NCBI GenBank assembly: GCA_019454205.1
Contig: CP075369.1
Location: 1,302,001-1,366,000 of the forward strand
Length of the DNA stretch: 64,000 nt
DNA from: Xanthobacteraceae bacterium
Lineage (GTDB): Bacteria > Pseudomonadota > Alphaproteobacteria > Rhizobiales > Xanthobacteraceae
Reading direction: 5' to 3'
In this document: positions 9,639 to 16,534 of the stretch, in pieces
Numbering within the stretch: the stretch's first letter is position 1
Layout of the letters: every line of letters begins with the position of its first letter
Program-made: the position numbers and the translations under genes
The notes under the pieces: generated by a model
What the model was told of the DNA's origin: nothing
Database searches by the model: none
The model's input: only the letters and a program-made list of their open reading frames with translations

Positions 9639-10418
9639 TTGCGTATTCTCGTCACCAACGACGACGGCATCCACTCGCCCGGCCTCGATGCGCTGGTGCG
9701 TATCGCGGAAAAACTCTCGGACGATGTCTGGGTGGTCGCGCCGGAGTTCGACCAGTCCGGCGTATCGCATTCGCTCTCGCTGAGCGACCCCCTGCGGTTG
9801 CGTAAGGTCGACGAAAAGCGCTTCGCCGTGAAAGGCACGCCGACCGATTGCGTCATCATGGGCGTGCGCCATGTGCTCGGCGACAAGCGGCCCGATCTGG
9901 TGCTCTCCGGTCTCAATCGCGGGCAGAACCTCGCCGAGGACGTGATCTATTCCGGCACCGTCGCGGGCGCGATGGAAGGCACTATCCTTGGCATTCAGGC
10001 CATCGCGATGAGCCAGGCATACGGCCCGAACACCCGCGACAAGCTCAGCTACGACACCGCTGAAACGCTTGCGCCCGACCTGCTCCGGAAGATTCTGGCG
10101 CAGGGCCTGCCGACCGGCGTACTGCTCAACATCAACTTTCCCGATTGCGCGCCGGAGGATGTCAAAGGCGTTTCGATCACGACGCAGGGCCGCCGCGATG
10201 CGGAACTCCTGCTGGTCGATAAACGCCACGACGGACGCGGTTTCCCGTATTACTGGATCGGTTTCCAGCGCATCAAGCGCACCTATGCCGACGGCAGCGA
10301 TCTTGCCGCCGTCGAGCGCAAGATGATCTCGGTGACGCCGCTGCGGATCGATCTCACCGACAAGCCGTTCATGACCAAACTCGCGGCGATGTTCGACGAG
10401 AGCAAACTTACAACCTAG
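9639..10418 (+). CDS. surE: 5'/3'-nucleotidase SurE
   Basis: Metal-dependent nucleoside monophosphate phosphatase of the stationary-phase survival family. The N-terminus RILVTNDDGIHSPG carries the metal-binding Asp pair (residues 8-9). Ser in DQSGVSHS and Asn in LSGLNRGQN complete the metal site. The start is TTG at 9639, one base after the serS stop, with AAGG inside the serS end as ribosome-binding site. No ATG or GTG fits the conserved N-terminus. It is paired with pcm as in many proteobacteria. Confidence 0.96.
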   Translation: MRILVTNDDGIHSPGLDALVRIAEKLSDDVWVVAPEFDQSGVSHSLSLSDPLRLRKVDEKRFAVKGTPTDCVIMGVRHVLGDKRPDLVLSGLNRGQNLAEDVIYSGTVAGAMEGTILGIQAIAMSQAYGPNTRDKLSYDTAETLAPDLLRKILAQGLPTGVLLNINFPDCAPEDVKGVSITTQGRRDAELLLVDKRHDGRGFPYYWIGFQRIKRTYADGSDLAAVERKMISVTPLRIDLTDKPFMTKLAAMFDESKLTT

Positions 10419-10441
10419 ACGAACCTCAATAACGGAATCCG

Positions 10442-11119
10442 ATGGCGGACCGGAACCGGCGCGAAGCAGAACTGGAGCGGAAGAACGCCGAAGCGCGGAT
10501 GGAGTTTCTCCTGTCGCTACGGCGCCGGGGCATTCGCGACGTGAAGGTACTACGCGCGCTCGAACAGGTGCCGCGCGAGATTTTCGTCGAGGCGCCACAG
10601 GCGCATCTCGCCTATGCCGATCAGGCGCTGCCAATTGATTGCGGCCAGACCATCAGCCAGCCCTATGTCGTGGCTTCGATGACCGAGGCCCTTGACGTCG
10701 AGCCTGCCCACAGGGTGCTCGAAATCGGCACCGGCTCCGGCTATCAGGCCGCGATCCTCGGCATGCTGGCGAAATCTGTCGTCACCGTGGAGCGCTTTCG
10801 CACGCTGGCGGATCTGGCGTCCGCCCGGCTGCGCGTGCTGAACCTGAAAAACGTCTCGGTGCGGATCGGCGACGGCGCCCTTGGCGTGCCCGATGAAGCT
10901 CCGTTCGACCGCATTTGCGTCACCGCCGCCGCGCCCGAAGTGCCGAAGGCGCTGTTCGACCAGTTGGCCGAAGGTGGCCGGCTGATCGCGCCGGTCGGTC
11001 CCGAAGGTGGCGTGCAGATGCTGCGGCTGTTCGCGAAACAAGGCGGCAATATCGCCACCGAAGACCTGATGGCGGTGCGTTTCGTGCCGCTGATGCCGGG
11101 CGTTGCGGCCGCGCTCTGA
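10442..11119 (+). CDS. pcm: Protein-L-isoaspartate O-methyltransferase
   Basis: Repairs isoaspartyl residues in aged proteins by methylating them with S-adenosylmethionine. The 225-residue product has the family motif ISQPYVVASMTEAL, the SAM-binding loop EIGTGSGYQ (residues 94-102), VVTVERF, and the C-terminal RLIAPVGPEGGVQ segment. It follows surE by 23 bases, a pairing conserved for stationary-phase survival. Confidence 0.96.
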   Translation: MADRNRREAELERKNAEARMEFLLSLRRRGIRDVKVLRALEQVPREIFVEAPQAHLAYADQALPIDCGQTISQPYVVASMTEALDVEPAHRVLEIGTGSGYQAAILGMLAKSVVTVERFRTLADLASARLRVLNLKNVSVRIGDGALGVPDEAPFDRICVTAAAPEVPKALFDQLAEGGRLIAPVGPEGGVQMLRLFAKQGGNIATEDLMAVRFVPLMPGVAAAL

Positions 11120-11231
11120 CATGGTTAACCGCTGGTAGCGGCAGCGAAATTTCTTCCCTGTACGGTTTTTCTTAAGTCGGCATTTACGCTTAACGGCGTA
11201 ATCGTCAGGCGTGTTGTTGCGTCCTGTGTGA

Positions 11232-12497
11232 GTGAACATGCGTTCTGTTGTGTCGCGCGTAAGGCGAGCTTCGCTCGTCCGTTTTGCTGCCGTCGCCGCG
11301 GTTGGCGTGTCCGCCGCTGCGTGCAGTTCGGATGTGACCCGTTTCGACGCCAATCCGTTTCAAGGACGGAATGAAGTTACGAACTCCGTTCCGCAGAACA
11401 ATACGAACCAGGCGCAAGTGCCCGGTCATCAACTGCCGCCGCGTACGCAGGTCGAGCAGCAGCCGCTGAATCCGCCGCCGGGCAATTACCGTCCGGCTAC
11501 CGTTCCAGCAGCGCCGCCGCCGCAGGCGAAGAAGCAGCAGCTCAACGCGCCGCAGAACACGGCCGCTGTTCAGAACGGCTGGAGCTGGGATGGCGGCACC
11601 GCCGTCACCGTACAGCCGGGTGAAACCGTCTATTCCATCGCTCGCAAGCACAACGTGCCTGCGGACGTCATCCTTCGTGCCAACAATCTTCAGAACGCGA
11701 GCATGATCCAGCCGGGTCAGCGCCTCGTCATTCCGCGCCGCAAGGCTGCGAATGCGCCGCAGGCCCCGGCCGTGCAGCAGAACGCCTCTTTGCATACGGT
11801 TGGTGCGGGCGAGACCATCTATTCGCTCTCGCGCCGTTACAGGGTTACGCCGCAGGCGATCGCGAACGCGAACAATCTCACGCTCGCCACGCAGCTTCGC
11901 ATCGGCCAGCAGGTCCGTATTCCGGGCGGTAGCAATACCGTCGTGAACAATGTTCCGCAGACGCCGCCACCGCCGGTTGTGCAGCCGCAGCGCCGCGCCA
12001 ATGTGCAGACGATCCAGAATAACGAAGCACCCCCGGCGCCGGAGACGGTCGGCATCGTTCGTCCGAACGTGGTCCCGCAACGCAACCCGGAAGCGCCGCG
12101 CGCAGACAACGATAAAGGCCCCGGTTTCCGTTGGCCGGTTCGTGGCCGCATCATCTCCGCCTTCGGCCGCAAGCCGAACGGACAGCAGAATGACGGCATC
12201 AATCTTTCAGTACCGGAAGGAACGCCGATTCATGCTTCCGAAGATGGCGTGGTCGCCTATGCAGGCAATGAGCTGAAGGGCTTCGGCAACCTTGTGCTGA
12301 TCCGTCACGCCGACAACTGGGTGACCGCTTACGCGCATCTCGGCACGATCGACGTGAAAAAGGATCAGAAGGTGCGTCGCGGCGACATCATCGCGAAAGC
12401 CGGACAGACCGGCGGCGTGACTTCGCCGCAGTTGCACTTCGAAATCCGCAAGGGTTCGAACCCGGTCGATCCCGAAAAGCATCTGAGCGGAACGTAG
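11232..12497 (+). CDS. NlpD-like lipoprotein: two LysM domains and a degenerate LytM/M23 domain
   Basis: A 421-residue envelope protein with a signal sequence and a probable lipidation Cys31 (SAAAC). Two LysM peptidoglycan-binding repeats lie at about residues 124-168 and 184-228, and a C-terminal M23 (LytM) domain spans about 300-415. Catalytic M23 enzymes need His-x3-Asp and His-x-His. Here these positions read N320-x3-N324 and Q400-L-H402, so only one zinc ligand remains. This is the pattern of amidase activators such as NlpD and EnvC, not of active endopeptidases. I infer a role in septal peptidoglycan splitting through an amidase encoded elsewhere. The start is GTG 11232; ATG 11238 is equally possible. 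Confidence 0.9.
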   Translation: MNMRSVVSRVRRASLVRFAAVAAVGVSAAACSSDVTRFDANPFQGRNEVTNSVPQNNTNQAQVPGHQLPPRTQVEQQPLNPPPGNYRPATVPAAPPPQAKKQQLNAPQNTAAVQNGWSWDGGTAVTVQPGETVYSIARKHNVPADVILRANNLQNASMIQPGQRLVIPRRKAANAPQAPAVQQNASLHTVGAGETIYSLSRRYRVTPQAIANANNLTLATQLRIGQQVRIPGGSNTVVNNVPQTPPPPVVQPQRRANVQTIQNNEAPPAPETVGIVRPNVVPQRNPEAPRADNDKGPGFRWPVRGRIISAFGRKPNGQQNDGINLSVPEGTPIHASEDGVVAYAGNELKGFGNLVLIRHADNWVTAYAHLGTIDVKKDQKVRRGDIIAKAGQTGGVTSPQLHFEIRKGSNPVDPEKHLSGT

Positions 12498-12516
12498 TCG
12501 CTCCTATCGGCTGCCG

Positions 12517-12750
12517 TCAGTATTTGATGACGCGGATTTTGCGGCCGTTCATCACGCAGGTCGCTGCATAGGGCCAGTGATCGGCGCGGCAGTCTGTGTT
12601 CGATGTGCTGTCGTTTGTCATCACTGCAGCATTTGGAATCGTTGTTGCGTCGGCGCGCAGCAAGGTCAATCCCAGCAGCACGAGCAGCAGGGCAGCCATC
12701 AGCGCCGCTCCAACTGAAAACTTTGGATAGAGCACCAGCACATCGCGCAT
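12517..12750 (-). CDS. Small membrane-anchored peptide with CRxxxWPY tail, unknown function
   Basis: A 77-residue product starting MRDVLVLYPKF, with one hydrophobic segment (about residues 12-30) and the Cys-containing tail CRADHWPYAATCVMNGRKI. Short membrane or secreted proteins ending in C-R-x(3)-W-P-Y...C...R are frequent in Bradyrhizobium relatives, but I know no function for them. The frame is open back to 12789. I choose the ATG at 12750 because an EcfG-type promoter sits at 12783-12808, which would place transcription start near 12776, downstream of the longer start. Confidence 0.65.
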   Translation of the reverse strand: MRDVLVLYPKFSVGAALMAALLLVLLGLTLLRADATTIPNAAVMTNDSTSNTDCRADHWPYAATCVMNGRKIRVIKY

Positions 12751-12782
12751 AGCGACCGCTCCCACGTTGGCATCGCAGCCGT

Positions 12783-12808
12783 AACGCAAGGGCAGGGCGT
12801 GAAGTTCC
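12783..12808 (-). promoter_or_regulatory. EcfG-type general stress promoter of the 12517-12750 gene
   Basis: Read on the minus strand, GGAAC (12808-12804), 17 bases, then CGTT (12786-12783). This matches the GGAAC-N16/17-CGTT consensus of alphaproteobacterial EcfG sigma factors exactly. The downstream ATG at 12750 lies about 26 bases from the expected transcription start. Confidence 0.65.
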
Positions 12809-12815
12809 GGCCGGA

Positions 12816-12841
12816 CAATAAAAAAGGCGGCAAAGCCGCCT
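12816..12841 (-). terminator. Rho-independent terminator of the DUF4189 gene(s)
   Basis: A perfect 7-bp stem AGGCGGC/GCCGCCT with a 3-base loop (stem 12825-12831 and 12835-12841). On the minus strand it is followed directly by a run of T residues. It lies 24 bases past the stop of the gene at 12865-13320. Confidence 0.8.
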
Positions 12842-12864
12842 GCATGTGAGTGAATGAACAGGCC

Positions 12865-13320
12865 TTACCGGGCGTTGCCGTCGCATCCGCCGGTCGCAAT
12901 CCGGCAATATTGCTCGCGGCCCTGTCCAGCGGTTTTACGGCAGTCTGCAAGCGCCTGTGCGTCGGCGTCGCTACGGGTAGGCGCAATAGCCCAACCGGTC
13001 CCGGTTTCCCCGGCCTCAGGGTCGATTGCAATGCTCACGCACTGGTCCCGGAAGGTGCCGATGATCCTGCACAGCGCGCGGATATTCGGAGGCGCCGTCT
13101 GTTCGTTTTGGCACCGCGTGAGTGCTTCCGAACTCGCGCGTTCTGCGGTCGGATAGTTGGTGCCCCATCCCGCCGCAAAGCCGCGGGAGAGGTCTTCCTT
13201 GATCAGGCCGAGAGCAAGTGCGCCCTCCGCCCGCGCCGTGCCGGAAAAAGCAAACGCGGACGCAACGATGGACACGGCAAAAATGCCGTGACGCACGATG
13301 CTTCCGCGTTTGCGATTCAT
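12865..13320 (-). CDS. Secreted DUF4189 protein (second of a tandem pair)
   Basis: A 151-residue protein with a signal peptide (basic start, hydrophobic core, cleavage near GTARAEG). The mature part is a DUF4189-type domain with paired cysteines and the pattern GW...A...AL..C......C...........C...A. DUF4189 proteins are exported and functionally uncharacterised. It is about half identical by eye to the neighbouring gene at 13335-13766, in the same order of motifs (CRIIGTFRDQCVS versus CRIVSTFRNECVS). The two are 14 bases apart and share the terminator at 12816-12841, so they form a tandem-duplicated operon. Confidence 0.82.
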   Translation of the reverse strand: MNRKRGSIVRHGIFAVSIVASAFAFSGTARAEGALALGLIKEDLSRGFAAGWGTNYPTAERASSEALTRCQNEQTAPPNIRALCRIIGTFRDQCVSIAIDPEAGETGTGWAIAPTRSDADAQALADCRKTAGQGREQYCRIATGGCDGNAR

Positions 13321-13334
13321 GTTTTTATCCGGAC

Positions 13335-13766
13335 TTACTTCGCGTCACCGTCGCAAGCGCCGCGCACCAGCGTGCACTGGCCCTGGCGGTCACGTCCCGC
13401 GACGCGCTCGCAAGCGGAAGCCGCAGCACGATCCGACGACTGACGGGACGGTTCGACCGCCCAGCCTGCGCCCGGCGTGCCGTCCTTCGGGTCGAGGGCG
13501 ACCGAAACGCACTCGTTGCGGAAGGTGCTGACGATGCGGCACTGCGCCTTCACGTTCGCCGGCGCGTTCTGTTCTTCGCGGCAGCGCTGAAGTGCGAGGT
13601 TGCGGGCGGCTTCGGCGTTCGGCTGATTGACGGCCCAACCGGCGGAATAACCGCGGGCCGCGTTGTTATCGAGAATGCCGACCGCGATCGCACCTTCGGC
13701 CATGGCCGGGGCGGAAGCGAAGGCGCTGACCGAAAGAACGAGCGCAGCAAACAAAGCACGTTTCAT
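13335..13766 (-). CDS. Secreted DUF4189 protein (first of a tandem pair)
   Basis: A 143-residue protein starting MKRALFAALVLS, with a clear signal peptide cleaved near APAMAEG. It carries the same Cys-rich DUF4189 domain as its neighbour (CRIVSTFRNECVSVALDP). The frame is open upstream to 13850, but that extension has no homologous content and would destroy the signal peptide. The chosen ATG is preceded by AGG in the context AAAGGACTTCCAA. Function is unknown; duplication and diversification of an exported domain is what the sequence shows. Confidence 0.82.
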   Translation of the reverse strand: MKRALFAALVLSVSAFASAPAMAEGAIAVGILDNNAARGYSAGWAVNQPNAEAARNLALQRCREEQNAPANVKAQCRIVSTFRNECVSVALDPKDGTPGAGWAVEPSRQSSDRAAASACERVAGRDRQGQCTLVRGACDGDAK

Positions 13767-13846
13767 TTGGAAGTCCTTTAGTGAAACGGGAGGGTTAACC
13801 CGGCGAGCGTAGCCGACCGGCGAAAAAAGCGCGAGAGAATTTGACT

Positions 13847-14206
13847 TCAAAATTCCGAGATGGAGTCTACGCGGCTTCGATAGAAGGCGAGGTGCCCGGC
13901 GATCTCCTGCACCGCGGGAAAGGGCTTCTCATAAGACCAAACTGCGTTCTCGTTCTCGCTTACATCCACCCTGACCGTAAAATGAGTGGCCTGCCCTTTA
14001 TACGGGCAGCGCGTGACGTGAGGCGTAGGGATCAGAAGCTCCGTCCGTACGTCCTCTCGCGGAAAGTAGAACACTACCGGGTAGTCACTCTCCTGAAGGC
14101 GGAGTGCCTTTGTGCTTCCCGCGATGACCTGTCCCCCAAGGGTGACCCGAACACTTTTGCCGTTGGTTGTGATGGTAATTGGATGGTCGGGGCCGGGCGT
14201 GAGCAT
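13847..14206 (-). CDS. DUF427 domain protein
   Basis: A 119-residue cytosolic protein with the DUF427 hallmarks: GPDHPITI near the N-terminus, then YPVVFYFPREDV, TRCPYKGQATHF and the C-terminal EKPFPAVQEIAGHLAFYRSRVD. The fold is a small beta barrel. Some members bind small ligands, but no enzyme activity is firmly established. Monocistronic on minus. Confidence 0.88.
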   Translation of the reverse strand: MLTPGPDHPITITTNGKSVRVTLGGQVIAGSTKALRLQESDYPVVFYFPREDVRTELLIPTPHVTRCPYKGQATHFTVRVDVSENENAVWSYEKPFPAVQEIAGHLAFYRSRVDSISEF

Positions 14207-14294
14207 GTGCTGATTCCTGTTTTCCAGAGCATACGCAGCGCGCGGGAACCACAGGTAACATTCCGGTGAAGCACTGCTCCGTGAATTGAGTGCC

Positions 14295-14319
14295 GGAACT
14301 CCGCCGCTATTGATTGGTT
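14295..14319 (+). promoter_or_regulatory. Probable EcfG-type promoter of the 14352 gene
   Basis: GGAAC at 14295-14299, 17 bases, then GTT at 14317-14319 (preceded by G where C is usual). Expected transcription start is near 14326, just before the Shine-Dalgarno of the gene at 14352. It is weaker than the other EcfG sites in this window because of the -10 mismatch. Confidence 0.42.
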
Positions 14320-14351
14320 CAATGAATGCCAGTCACGCAGGAGGAAATGCC

Positions 14352-14555
14352 ATGCGAAAAACTTTGGTTCTGGCGATGCTGGCCGCTTCGGCGGTTCTTC
14401 TTTCCGTTCCGGCAAAGGCGAGCCACATCAACCCTTACACTTACATCTTCAACGACACACGCCACCCGAATTTCCTCGGCACGCGCAACCTGTACCCGTT
14501 CCCCGCGAACCCGCTTCATGTCCGCCCCTATCACCACCAGCGCCGCTGGCGCTGA
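14352..14555 (+). CDS. Small secreted His/Arg-rich peptide, unknown function
   Basis: A 67-residue product starting MRKTLVLAMLAAS with a signal peptide cleaved near PAKASHI. The mature part of about 45 residues is rich in His, Pro, Arg and aromatic residues and ends YHHQRRWR. A strong AGGAGGA at 14339-14345 is seven bases from the ATG. The His content might bind metal, but this is speculation. The closeness of the EcfG-like promoter suggests stress induction. Confidence 0.68.
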   Translation: MRKTLVLAMLAASAVLLSVPAKASHINPYTYIFNDTRHPNFLGTRNLYPFPANPLHVRPYHHQRRWR

Positions 14556-14561
14556 GCACGT

Positions 14562-14586
14562 GGAACCTAGCCGTAGGCAGCGCGTT
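14562..14586 (+). promoter_or_regulatory. EcfG-type general stress promoter of the 14595 gene
   Basis: A perfect GGAAC (14562-14566), 16 bases, CGTT (14583-14586). Transcription would begin close to 14593, practically at the ATG at 14595. No Shine-Dalgarno precedes that ATG, which fits a leaderless message. Confidence 0.65.
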
Positions 14587-14594
14587 TGAACGAT

Positions 14595-14801
14595 ATGCGT
14601 GTAAATCGATATTGCCGTGCCAGTGCCATCGAGGCGGCAGGAAAAGCGAATGACCCCTCGCTTAGCCTGGAGGCACGCGTGGAGTGGGCCCGGATCTCGA
14701 AGGTCTGGCGGGATATCTCCTGCCATTACGACCTGAGCGGGGATGCGCCGACAAAAGCGCAGAAGCCTGCCGTGCGGCGTTTAAACGAAACCCTGCATTG
14801 A
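14595..14801 (+). CDS. Small hypothetical protein, possibly leaderless and stress-induced
   Basis: A 68-residue cytosolic product starting MRVNRYCRASAIEAAGKAND. The amphipathic segment SLEARVEWARISKVWRDI resembles the short stress-related alpha-helical proteins common in Bradyrhizobium (pattern YR..A..........R......W), but I cannot name a family with certainty. The reading frame also allows TTG at 14586, inside the promoter -10 element, so ATG 14595 is preferred. The gene stands directly behind a perfect EcfG promoter. Confidence 0.58.
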   Translation: MRVNRYCRASAIEAAGKANDPSLSLEARVEWARISKVWRDISCHYDLSGDAPTKAQKPAVRRLNETLH

Positions 14802-14905
14802 ATTAGTCAAAACTGTCGGCATTAGCCTGACGTCACGGCACGTATTGCGTGGCTGTCCCGGCCGGTCGATGGTTCGCAACCTGAATCGCGGACCTTAATC
14901 CCGGC

Positions 14906-16123
14906 ATGAACTCCCCGATTTTTTACGGCTGGCGCATTGTTGCCGCCTGTCTCGTCATCGCAATCTTCAGTTGGGGCTTTGGCATCTTCGGCCTTGGCGT
15001 GTTTTTGCATGCCATCAGCCAGAGCCGGGGCTGGTCGGTGGGTTCGATCTCCTCGGCAATTACGGTCGCGGTCTTGCTCTCGTCGGTTGCGGCGCTGTTC
15101 GTAGGCCCCGCCATCGGCCGCTATGGCCCGCGCATCGTGATGACGTTCGGCGGGTTGTTGATGGCGGCCGGACTCTCTTTCCTCGGTTTCGTCAGCGAGA
15201 AGTGGCACGTCTATGCCGCGTTCGTTCTGAACGGACTCGGCTATTCGTGTCTTTCGGTGACGGCAATCACCGCGACGCTATCGCCGTGGTTCGAACGGCA
15301 TCAGGGACGGGCCATGTCGAGTGCCATGCTGGGTGCCAGCATCGGCGGCATGACCTCCACACCCATCCTGATCTTTGCAATCGAGCGGCTCGGGCTGACG
15401 CAGGCGATGATCTGCAGCGCGCTTTCGGTCCTTCTCGTCGTTTTGCCACTTGCCGTTATCGTGCTTCGCAAAAGCCCGGCGGATATGGGTCTTTATCCCG
15501 ATGGCGAGCCGCCCCGCGAAACCGGTAAGGAAAAGCCAGCGCGTGTCTGGAGCAGGGCGGAAGCATTGCGCACTCCGGCTTTCATCAGCGTGGCAATCGC
15601 TTTCGCATTAGGCCTTGGCGTACAGGTTGGTTTCCTGACACATCACGTTACGCTTGCTGTGCCTTCACTTGGCACAAATGGTGCTGCGTTCATCGTTTCA
15701 CTCACCGCGGTTGCGGCGTTTTTCGGCCGGGTAGCGCTTGCGCGTTGGGCAGACCAGGTCGATCTGCGCGTAACGAGTTGCGCGGTACTGCTCGTCGCAT
15801 CCGTCTCGCTCGCAGCGATAGCAGCGTGGCCTTCGGCTTGGATGCTGATTGGTGCGAGCATTCTTTACGGTTTGACGACGGGGAACGTCACGACGTTGTC
15901 ACCGATTATTGTGCGCCGTGAATTCGGCGCGGCGGTCTTTGGCTCGATCTATGGCGTCGCCTGGATGACCATAGGTTTTGCCTCGGCGTTTGGGCCTGCA
16001 CTGTTCGGCTGGCTCTACGATTACTTTGGTGGCTACGCACAGGCGCTATGGCTGGCGGCGGGTATTGATCTGATCGCGGCCCTCGTCGTGATTGCCGGCC
16101 GGCCGAAAAAGACGTTCTCATAA
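14906..16123 (+). CDS. MFS transporter (12 transmembrane helices)
   Basis: A 405-residue major facilitator with about 12 hydrophobic helices. The first half starts FYGWRIVAACLVIAIFSWGF and contains the loop GPAIGRYGPRIV, equivalent to the MFS motif between helices 2 and 3. A hydrophilic central loop (about 195-220) separates the halves. The FYGW start and overall pattern resemble the monocarboxylate/oxalate-formate type, but the substrate cannot be read from the sequence. It stands alone on +. Confidence 0.88.
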   Translation: MNSPIFYGWRIVAACLVIAIFSWGFGIFGLGVFLHAISQSRGWSVGSISSAITVAVLLSSVAALFVGPAIGRYGPRIVMTFGGLLMAAGLSFLGFVSEKWHVYAAFVLNGLGYSCLSVTAITATLSPWFERHQGRAMSSAMLGASIGGMTSTPILIFAIERLGLTQAMICSALSVLLVVLPLAVIVLRKSPADMGLYPDGEPPRETGKEKPARVWSRAEALRTPAFISVAIAFALGLGVQVGFLTHHVTLAVPSLGTNGAAFIVSLTAVAAFFGRVALARWADQVDLRVTSCAVLLVASVSLAAIAAWPSAWMLIGASILYGLTTGNVTTLSPIIVRREFGAAVFGSIYGVAWMTIGFASAFGPALFGWLYDYFGGYAQALWLAAGIDLIAALVVIAGRPKKTFS

Positions 16124-16193
16124 GTAGAAAAGCGGACAGTTTTCCTCAGCCTTTTTCCTGTCCAAATCCTGCAATCCGCTAGGATGGAGACAA

Positions 16194-16212
16194 CCCCGGA
16201 ATCGTTCCGGGG
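16194..16212 (+). other. Hairpin in the leader of the PsiF-repeat gene
   Basis: A perfect 8-bp inverted repeat CCCCGGAA/TTCCGGGG with a 3-base loop, 19 bases before the start codon at 16232. It has no T-run, so it is a leader structure and not a terminator; possible effect on message stability. Confidence 0.4.
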
Positions 16213-16231
16213 GCCTCGGGAGAGAACTGCA

Positions 16232-16474
16232 ATGAAGACCCTTGCCCTTGCGTTCGCGCTGACCCTCGCTGCGACTGCCGCCAATGCGCAGGCCAGCTGC
16301 AGCGCTGAAGTAGCGAACAAGAAGCTCGTCGGCGCCGCCAAAGCCAGCTTCCTCAAGAAGTGCGAAACCGACGCCAAGACGTCGTGCGACAAGCAGGCGA
16401 CCGACAAGAAGCTTGCTGGCGCAGCCAAGACCAGCTTCACCAACAAGTGCGTGAAGGACTCGGTCGGCGGTTAA
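16232..16474 (+). CDS. Secreted PsiF-repeat protein
   Basis: An 80-residue exported protein starting MKTLALAFALTLAATAANAQ (signal peptide, cleavage after NAQA). Two copies of the PsiF repeat follow: C...V.NKKLVGAAKASFLKKC and C...A.DKKLAGAAKTSFTNKC. In E. coli psiF is phosphate-starvation induced, but the function is unknown. The ATG at 16232 is preceded by GGGAGAG; the frame is open further upstream without a signal peptide. A strong terminator follows. Confidence 0.88.
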   Translation: MKTLALAFALTLAATAANAQASCSAEVANKKLVGAAKASFLKKCETDAKTSCDKQATDKKLAGAAKTSFTNKCVKDSVGG

Positions 16475-16497
16475 GCTGACTTTTCGTTTTCATGACG

Positions 16498-16530
16498 AAG
16501 CGCCGGAAGGAAACTTCCGGCGCTTTTTCT
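16498..16530 (+). terminator. Rho-independent terminator after the PsiF-repeat gene
   Basis: A perfect 12-bp stem (16498-16509 with 16514-16525) closed by a GAAA tetraloop and followed by T residues on the + strand. On the minus strand no T-run follows, so it acts for the + gene only. Confidence 0.9.
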
Positions 16531-16534
16531 TTGC

